In this document: positions 57,303-64,000 of the stretch, piece after piece
Numbering within the stretch: position 1 is the first letter of the stretch
Layout: each line of letters begins with the position of its first letter
Source: Chloroflexota bacterium
GTDB lineage: Bacteria; Chloroflexota; UBA6077; CF-72
DNA: 64,000 nucleotides
Assembly: GCA_019247515.1 (NCBI GenBank)
Contig: JAFAOS010000132.1
Span: 1-64,000 of the forward strand
Reading direction: 5' to 3'
The notes under the pieces: model-generated
What the model was told of the DNA's origin: nothing
The model's database searches: none
The model's input: only the letters and a program-made list of their open reading frames with translations
Translations under genes and position numbers: made by a program

Positions 57303-58157
57303 CTATGCGGCATCCTGGCGCAGCACGAGCACCGGACGGGTGGCAGTCCGCACAACGGCGTCGGTTACGCTTCCCAGGATTGCGCGCGCCGCACCCGTGT
57401 GCGCCACCGAGCTCATGACAATCAGGTCGGCGCGCTGTTCTGTCGCGCTGCCGACGATGGCATCCGCGACTCTATCCTCCACCAGGACCTCGCCGTCGCA
57501 CTGCACACCGTCGGCGGACACGTGTTCCTTCAACGAATCGATGTACGCCCGAGCAGCGCTCACGGCGTCCTCGTCCCAGCGTGGATCGATGTACAGCGCA
57601 CCTTGCGTGGCGGCTGCATGAACAAAGTACGTAGATGCGGGGACGACGATCTGGCGCAACGACAGTCTGGCGCCAGTCTTCAGAGCCAGCAGCCGCGCCG
57701 CGCCGAGGGCGAGCGCGCCGCCGGGCGAGCCGTCGACGGGCACCAGGATCGTCCGCACCAGCGTTGCCGCGTCTGCCTGCGGAGGCAGGAGCAACACCGG
57801 TGACGGACTGCGCTTGACGATGCCTTCGGCGACGCTGCCCAGGACCGCGCGGCTCAGCCCGGCACGACCACGCGTGCGCATGATGACGAGGTCTGCTCCA
57901 CGCGCCTCCAGCTGCTCGAGGATGACGTCGGTGGGATCTCCAGACAGCACCGCCACGTCGGTCTCGACCGACGCGTTGCCGCACTCGAGCGCGGCTTTGT
58001 GCAGGTATTCCATGGTCTCGGGAGTCGGAGTGCCACCGGAGTAGACGCGAAGCAAAGTGACGCGCGCGCCGCTGAGACCAGCAATCGCACACGCCTGTGT
58101 CACCGCGACCGTCGACTCCGCGGTGCCATCGAGCGGGACCAGGATGTGAGAGAACAT
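57303..58157 (-). CDS. Tandem universal stress protein (two UspA domains)
   Basis: MFSHILVPLDGTAESTVAVTQACAIA...MRTRGRAGLSRAVLGSVAEGIV...ILVPVDGSPGGALALG...MSSVAHTGAARAILGSVTDAVV. Confidence 0.9.
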   Translation of the reverse strand: MFSHILVPLDGTAESTVAVTQACAIAGLSGARVTLLRVYSGGTPTPETMEYLHKAALECGNASVETDVAVLSGDPTDVILEQLEARGADLVIMRTRGRAGLSRAVLGSVAEGIVKRSPSPVLLLPPQADAATLVRTILVPVDGSPGGALALGAARLLALKTGARLSLRQIVVPASTYFVHAAATQGALYIDPRWDEDAVSAARAYIDSLKEHVSADGVQCDGEVLVEDRVADAIVGSATEQRADLIVMSSVAHTGAARAILGSVTDAVVRTATRPVLVLRQDAA

Positions 58158-58242
58158 TGTTGAACCCCTCGTCAAACCGTTACGGTTGGGCCTGATGATT
58201 CCCTAAAGGTGTGGGCCGGCACAAGGCGCCGGTCTCGCCTGA

Positions 58243-58360
58243 CAGGTTGCTGAATGACCTCTTGAAGGGTTCACCGCAGGCGGAATCACTGAACTTGCGT
58301 GCCTCAGAGGGCGGCGGCTCACGTTTGTGGCCGCCACCTTCGACGTGGCGGCAATTCTTC
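58243..58360 (-). repeat. Dispersed intergenic repeat, copy 3 (inverted)
   Basis: Reverse complement GAAGAATTGCCGCCACGTCGAAGGTGGCGGCCACAAACGTGAGCCGCCGCCCTCTGAGGCACGCAAGTTCAGTGATTCCGCCTGCGGTGAACCCTTCAAGAGG aligns with copies 1 and 2. Confidence 0.75.
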
Positions 58361-58553
58361 TCTGGAGGTTCATGCGTCGCGACCGCGCCAGCGGCGACGA
58401 CGCGCACCATACCACGCGAGCCTTTTCCAGAAGGGCCGTAACGCGGCGCGGGGCACAAACCGTTTTATCTTCGCCTGTGCCTCGCCGCTCACCTGGAGCG
58501 CGCGGTGGCAGGGGCGAAGTCCTGGCGCGGCCACAAGCGGAGGTACGAATATC

Positions 58554-59096
58554 ATGCAGGTTCTGAGTCGGCGGGGAGTGCTGATGGGACTGGCGGCGGT
58601 GTGCAGCCTGTGGCCCGGACTGACGTTGGCGGATCAGGATGACGGCAACGGCCAGGGCGACGATGGTCACGGTGCGCCACGTGGACGGCCCTTCACGGGC
58701 TTTCCCTCTGGCCAGCAGCCGCGCGGGGATCAGTCAACTCAGGTTGACAACCGACGCCTGCGGCTGGTCTCAGTGAACCAGGTCAACAACGGCAGCGGCG
58801 GTGACTTTCCCGCCTCGAATCCGGGCTCGGACGGGCTGAGTAACGGTGACATCGTCTGGACGGGTGGCAACAGCCAGGCGTTCGTGACCTTGCGCGGCGC
58901 GGTCGCCAACTCCGGCTACGACGTCGCGTTCGAGCGCCTCAACGACCACGGCCGCGAGGACCTCGGCACGATCACCACAGACGGCAGCGGCAATTTCTCG
59001 GGGCCCACGCCAAATGGTCTGGGCGGCAACGGCCAGCGTGTCGGCACTTTCATTCTGAACCGCGGCGGCCAGGACCAGTTTGTCGGAGTGATCTAA
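58554..59096 (+). CDS. Secreted protein of unknown function (probable Tat/Sec signal)
   Basis: MQVLSRRGVLMGLAAVCSLWPGLTLADQDDGNGQ signal peptide, then a Gly/Asn-rich body. Confidence 0.6.
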   Translation: MQVLSRRGVLMGLAAVCSLWPGLTLADQDDGNGQGDDGHGAPRGRPFTGFPSGQQPRGDQSTQVDNRRLRLVSVNQVNNGSGGDFPASNPGSDGLSNGDIVWTGGNSQAFVTLRGAVANSGYDVAFERLNDHGREDLGTITTDGSGNFSGPTPNGLGGNGQRVGTFILNRGGQDQFVGVI

Positions 59097-59272
59097 CGAT
59101 CGCGCCCAGCGTCGCTTTTGCGATTGAGCCGCTCCGCCTGTGCCTTCAGGCTTTCCTCGAAATCGCGGCGGTCGCGCTCGAGGATGGCGTCGAGCGACCA
59201 CGCGCCCGAACCGAATCTCGGCGTGCTGGTTAGTCGGGTATCTGCCGCTGTCGAGCCGACCTGGTTGTACAT
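59093..59272 (-). CDS. Small charged protein (59 aa), below the ORF-track cutoff
   Basis: MYNQVGSTAADTRLTSTPRFGSGAWSLDAILERDRRDFEESLKAQAERLNRKSDAGRDR; GGGAG about 8-12 nt upstream of ATG; convergent with 58554-59096. Confidence 0.4.
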   Translation of the reverse strand: MYNQVGSTAADTRLTSTPRFGSGAWSLDAILERDRRDFEESLKAQAERLNRKSDAGRDR

Positions 59273-59347
59273 TGGAAGGATCTCCCAGCTTCCCTGAAAT
59301 TAACGCGTGATCGCGGGGCAATTCGTTGACAATGGTGACTGAGCGGC

Positions 59348-59728
59348 GTGGCACAATCGCCAACTGGCATGCGGCCGCGCGAGTTCTGCCAGCTGGAGCG
59401 GGAACTGGTTCGGCGCATGACGATGCGCAAGAAGCGGCAGCTCGGGATGGGCCCGGTGCAGGAGCTCAAGCTGCGGCTGCTCGAGGAGCTGGACGCCGCC
59501 GATCCCGAGCCCGAGCACTTCGCGAACGCCGTCGCGCACGCGGTCGTGACCGTGAGTGGCGGCGGGGCGACCGGACCTGCCCAGGCGGTCGCCAGCGACC
59601 TGGAGATGGACTGGCAACTGGCGTGCTCGAGCGCGGGCTTCGTCGAGTGGCTGCGCGCCACGGCCGGCAACCAGACCGACGACCTGCCAGCGGGCGGCCT
59701 TTCAGACAACGCTCGGGAAGCGCGGTAA
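59348..59728 (+). CDS. Hypothetical protein upstream of the formate dehydrogenase genes
   Basis: GTG start, 126 aa, same strand and 16 bp before the fdh alpha start. Confidence 0.45.
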   Translation: MAQSPTGMRPREFCQLERELVRRMTMRKKRQLGMGPVQELKLRLLEELDAADPEPEHFANAVAHAVVTVSGGGATGPAQAVASDLEMDWQLACSSAGFVEWLRATAGNQTDDLPAGGLSDNAREAR

Positions 59729-59744
59729 CCTGTAGGGCATCGGC

Positions 59745-62700
59745 ATGACCCCACGCGGAGGCAGGGCAGCCAGCGCCGTCTCTCGTCGAGACTTCATCAA
59801 GTTGTCCGGCGTGGGCGGAGCTCTCGGCACACTCGCCGGCCTGGGTGCGAGCCTCGCCCCGGCTGTCGCCCACGCCACAACGTTGCGCATCCAGTCCGCC
59901 AGCGCGGTTCCCACGGTATGTCCCTACTGCGCCGTCGGCTGCGGCATGATTGCGCACGCCGTCAACGGACAGATCGTCAACATCGAAGGCAATCCCGACT
60001 CACCGGTGAACGAGGGCAACCTGTGCCCGAAGGGCGCCGCGTCGTACCAGCTGGCTGTCAACGAGCGGCGGTGGACCACCGTCAAGCACCGCGCGCCCGG
60101 TGCGGACCACTGGGAGGACATGCCCCTGGATCAGGCGATGGATCGCATCGCCGAGTTGTTCAAGCAAACGCGTGACGCCACCTTCCAGGAGCGGACGCCG
60201 GACGGCAAGACGCTCATGAACACCACGGCAATCTTTTCGCTCGGCGGCGCCACGATCGACAACGAATGGAACTACGCCCACTCCAAGCTGATGCGCGGTC
60301 TGGGCGTGGTCGCGGTCGAGAACCAGGCGCGTATATGACATAGCTCCAGTGTCCCCGGTCTGGGGACGAGCTTCGGGCGCGGCGCCGCCACAACGTTTTC
60401 TCGGGACGTCGCTAACTCGGACGTGATCACCGTCATGGGCTCGGACATGGCCGAGTGTCACCCGGTGGCCTTCCGCTGGGTGATGAAGGCCAAAGCCAAC
60501 GGCGCGAAGCTGATCCACGTTGACCCGCGCTTCACGCGGACCTCGGCGGTATCCGACATCTATGCACCCATCCGTGCTGGCTCGGACATCGTCTTTCTCG
60601 GCGGGTTGATCAATTGGGTCATCAGCAACGAGCGCTACTTCCGCGATTACGTCCTGACCTATACCAACGCGGCCACCATCATCTCCGACCAGTTCCGCGA
60701 CACGGAGGACCTGGCCGGGCTCTTCTCGGGGTTCAACCCGGACGCGCGCGCCTACGACGCCGGCAGCTGGCAATACGACCGCACCCAGGTCAGCCAGAAT
60801 CAACGCAGCGCGGACACACAGCAGAGCGGCGAGCTGCAGCAGCCGCCCGCCTACGGCTTCGACGCGGCGATGGCCGCCGACACCTCGCAAAACTACGACG
60901 CACTGGTGAAGGCGCTCGTGCCACCCCGCGAGAGGACCGACCCCACCCTGCAGGACCCCCGCTGCGTGTTCCAGATCTTGAGGCGTCACTACGCGCGCTA
61001 CACGCCGGACCTGGTCGAGCGCGTGACCGGCTGTCCACAGGCGGTGTTCCAGCAGGTTGCACAGAGCCTGGCCGACAACTCTGGCCCCGAGCGGACCGGC
61101 TCAATGGCTTATGCGGTCGCCTGGACCCAGCACACCACCGGCGTTCAGATCATCCGCGCGGCAGGCATCCTGCAGCAACTACTTGGCAACATCGGCCGGC
61201 CCGGTGGCGGCATTCTGGCGCTCCGCGGGCACGCCAGCATTCAGGGCTCGACCGACAATCCGACGCTGTACCACTCCATCACCGGCTACATGTCTCACCC
61301 GTCAATTCTGAAGCGACACGAGACGCTGAAGGAGTACCTGGCGACCGAGACCGTGCCGACCTCCTACTACGCTAACCAGCCCAAATTCATGGTCAGCTAT
61401 TTGAAAGCCATGTACGGCGATGCCGCCACCAGAGCTAACGACTTTGGTTACGGTTGGCATCCGCGTATCAGCGGCGATCATTCGCACATTCCCATGATGG
61501 TCAACATGGCCGACGGACAGGTGCGCGGCATGTTGGCCATCGGCCAGAACCCGGCCGTGGGTGGTCAGAACGCCGGCTTGCAGCGCCGCGCGTTGGCGAA
61601 CCTCGACTGGCTCGTGATCCGCGACTTCTTCGAAACCGAAACCGCCGCCTTCTGGTACAACTCGCCGGAGGTCAAAGGCGGCCAGCTCCAGACATCGGAC
61701 ATCAAGACCGAAGTATTTTTCCTGCCGGCCGCCCACAACGCCGAGTCCGAGGGCAGCTTTACCAATACGCACCGCCTGCTGCAGTGGCACGAGAAGGCGG
61801 CCGATCCGCCGGGTGACGCCCGCTCCGACCAGTGGTTTACGTACCAGCTTGGCAGGCGCCTCAAGCAGTTGTACGCGGGCAGCAGCGCGCCGCGCGATCA
61901 GGGCTTCCTGGCGTTGACCTGGGAGTACGATCCAGATCCCGCCGAAACGCAGTCGTGGCGCATCAAGGACGAGCCCAGCGCGTCCAGAGTGCTGAAAGAG
62001 ATCAACGGATACGACCTGACAACGGGCAAGCTTCTCAGCGGATTCGGCGCGCTCAAGGACGACGGCACCACTTCGTGCGGCAACTGGATCTACTCCGGCG
62101 TGTACCCCGACGACAGTCGCAATCTGGCGGCGAGTCGCACCCCGGACAACTACGTCAGCCTGGGCTGGGGTTTCAACTGGCCCGCGAATCGACACATCAT
62201 GTACAACCGCGCGTCTGCCCGTCCGGACGGGCAACCCTGGAGCGACCGCAAGCGCTACGTCTGGTGGGACGACGGTCAGCAGCAGTGGGTTGGCTATGAC
62301 GTGCCGGACTTCGTGGTCAACAAAGCGCCAACGACTCCGGCCGACCCCAATGGCGTCGGACTCGCCTGGCAGGCCGGTACCGACCCGTTCATCATGCACG
62401 CGGATGGCAAAGCCTGGCTGTTCGCTCCAACCGGCCTGGTCGACGGTCCACTCCCAACTCACTACGAGCCGGTCGAGTCGCCAGTTGGCAATCTGGTGTA
62501 CCCAAACCAGCAAAACAGCCCCGTCTACAAGTACTTCGATCGGCCCGATAACCCGCTCGCGCCGGCCGGCGACCCCAACTTCCCGTACGTGCTCACCACC
62601 TATCGCCTCACCGAGCACTACCTCAGTGGCACCATGAGCCGCTGGCTGCCGTGGCTGGCCGAGCTGCAGCCGGAGCTGTTCGTGGAGCTCAGTCCGGAGC

Positions 62701-62984
62701 TGGCGGCGCAGAAAGGCATCAGCAACCTGGACATCGTGCGAGTGTCGACGCCGCGCGCCACGATCAGCGCCAAAGCACTTGTTACTGGCCGGCTGCGCCC
62801 GTTCACTCTCGACGACGGACACGGCAACATGCGGACCGTCCACCAGGTCGGCATGCCCTGGCACTGGGGCTACCAGGGCGTGGCGCAGGGCGCCATCGTC
62901 AACAGCCTCTCGTCCCTTGTGATGGACCCGAATGTGTCGATGCACGAGGGCAAGGCGTTCGTCTGCAACCTCGAGAAGGGTTAG
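59745..62984 (+). CDS. fdhA: Selenocysteine-containing formate dehydrogenase alpha subunit (Tat-exported molybdopterin enzyme)
   Basis: SRRDFIKLSGVGGALG Tat motif; VCPYCAVGCGMIAHAVNGQIVNIEGNPDSPVNEGNLCPKG 4Fe-4S site; NQARI-UGA-HSSSVPGLGTSFGRGA aligns with FdnG NQARV-U-HGPTVASLAPTFGRGA; the frame continues unbroken to 62984. Confidence 0.92.
60342..60372 (+). promoter_or_regulatory. Bacterial SECIS-like hairpin immediately 3' of the UGA-Sec codon (60336-60338)
   Basis: AGCUC-CAGU-GUCCCC-GGUCU-GGGGAC-GAGCU: perfect 6-bp upper stem, GGUCU loop and 5-bp lower stem. Confidence 0.85.
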
Positions 62985-62994
62985 CCGCAACATC

Positions 62995-63933
62995 ATGACG
63001 CTCTTCAAGCTGCTCGCCGACCAGACACTGCCACCCCAGCCGCAGGTCGGCAACTCGCCGGTCCCCGGTCAACCTGTCCCGGAGACCGCGACCGGTGCGC
63101 CGGCGGGTCCGGTGACTTTCGCGGCCGGTCAGCCCGTCGGTTTCTTTACCGATACCACCGTGTGCATCGGCTGCAAGGCGTGCGAGGTCGCCTGCAAAGA
63201 GTGGAACCAGCTCCCCGCCGAACTTGGTCCGGACCACTTCAGGCTCTCTGGCCGGTCCTACGACAACACGCTGGAGCTGTCGGGGACGACCTTCCGCCAC
63301 GTCAAATTCATCGAGGACTTCGATGTGGCCGACCCCAATCGGGTCGGCGGGCGCTGGCTGATGATGTCGGACGTCTGCAAGCACTGCGTGCAGGCCGGCT
63401 GTCTGGAGGTGTGCCCGACCGGAGCGATCATCCGAACGGAGTTCGACACGGTCTACATTCAGGAGGACGTTTGCAACGGCTGCCGCTACTGCATCGCAGC
63501 GTGTCCATTCGGCGTCATCCAGATGAACGAGCGCAACGTTGCCGGCAAATGCACCTTTTGCTACGACCGTCTCCAGTCGGGTCTGACGCCAGCCTGCGCC
63601 CAGGCGTGTCCCACTGCCAGCATCCAGTTCGGGCCGATTTCGCAGCTTCAGCAGCAGGCGGATGCCCGGCTTGCCACGCTGCACGAGCAAGGCCGGTCGC
63701 AGGCCCGCCTGTACGGCCGCGACGAGGCCATGCTGGGCGGTCTGAACGCTTTCTACTTGCTGGAGGACGCGCCCAGTACGTATGGGCTGCCCGAGTCGCC
63801 GAAGCTGCCCAGTCGCAATCTGGGCGCCAGCGGCGGACTGGCGGTCGCTGGCGCGATCCTGGCCGGGTTGGCGGGTTTGCTCGCCCTTCGCAAGCGCCGA
63901 ACGAGCAGTCGGCGGGAGTCCGATGCCGCCTGA
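62995..63933 (+). CDS. Formate dehydrogenase iron-sulfur (beta) subunit with C-terminal transmembrane helix
   Basis: CIGCKACEVACKEWNQ, CKHCVQAGCLEVCPTGAI, CNGCRYCIAACPFGVI, CTFCYDRLQSGLTPACAQACPT; C-terminal GGLAVAGAILAGLAGLLALRKRR. Confidence 0.9.
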   Translation: MTLFKLLADQTLPPQPQVGNSPVPGQPVPETATGAPAGPVTFAAGQPVGFFTDTTVCIGCKACEVACKEWNQLPAELGPDHFRLSGRSYDNTLELSGTTFRHVKFIEDFDVADPNRVGGRWLMMSDVCKHCVQAGCLEVCPTGAIIRTEFDTVYIQEDVCNGCRYCIAACPFGVIQMNERNVAGKCTFCYDRLQSGLTPACAQACPTASIQFGPISQLQQQADARLATLHEQGRSQARLYGRDEAMLGGLNAFYLLEDAPSTYGLPESPKLPSRNLGASGGLAVAGAILAGLAGLLALRKRRTSSRRESDAA

Positions 63934-64000
63934 GTTCAACCCCTCCTTCCAGGTGCCGAACTGGAGCTGGTGGATCGTCCTGTACTTCTTCTTCGGCGGG
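63923..64000 (+). CDS. NrfD-like membrane subunit, truncated by the window edge
   Basis: MPPEFNPSFQVPNWSWWIVLYFFFGG, typical NrfD/PsrC N-terminus; overlaps the end of the beta-subunit gene. Confidence 0.6.
   Translation, partial: MPPEFNPSFQVPNWSWWIVLYFFFGG

Noticed and set aside
60336-60422. Formate dehydrogenase break considered as pseudogene/nonsense mutation
   Set aside because: The UGA is at the exact Sec position, the frame continues unbroken, and a SECIS-like hairpin follows.
61302-63053. 583-aa minus-strand ORF opposite the formate dehydrogenase gene
   Set aside because: Antisense shadow; the sense strand has clear molybdopterin-enzyme and 4Fe-4S motifs.

Overview
High-GC bacterial chromosomal window; Chloroflexota-like by gene content and style (an inference, not tested). 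It carries about 45 protein-coding genes, mostly catabolic enzymes, oxidoreductases, orphan solute-binding lipoproteins and regulators. No rRNA, convincing tRNA, CRISPR array, prophage or transposase was found. Main points: (1) An apparent SOS-controlled mutagenesis cassette on the minus strand (22381-27365). A perfect 16-bp LexA-type palindrome, TAGAACACGTGTTCTA, sits inside a sigma70-like promoter 6 nt from the start codon of a 104-aa unknown protein. This is followed by a divergent DnaE-type polymerase with an eroded PHP metal site, a coiled-coil protein with an ExoX-C-like domain, and a 76-aa ORF. No ImuA/ImuB is adjacent. (2) A selenocysteine formate dehydrogenase alpha subunit, split by the ORF track at an in-frame UGA (60336-60338) that is followed by a SECIS-like hairpin with a GGUCU loop. 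(3) A rifamycin phosphotransferase (Rph)-like gene next to a universal stress protein gene. (4) A dispersed ~115-bp intergenic repeat, three full copies and one partial, with conserved hairpin potential. (5) An unusually high number of decayed or frameshifted genes. (6) A probable quinate/shikimate uptake and dehydroshikimate dehydratase cassette behind a promoter with tandem operators.
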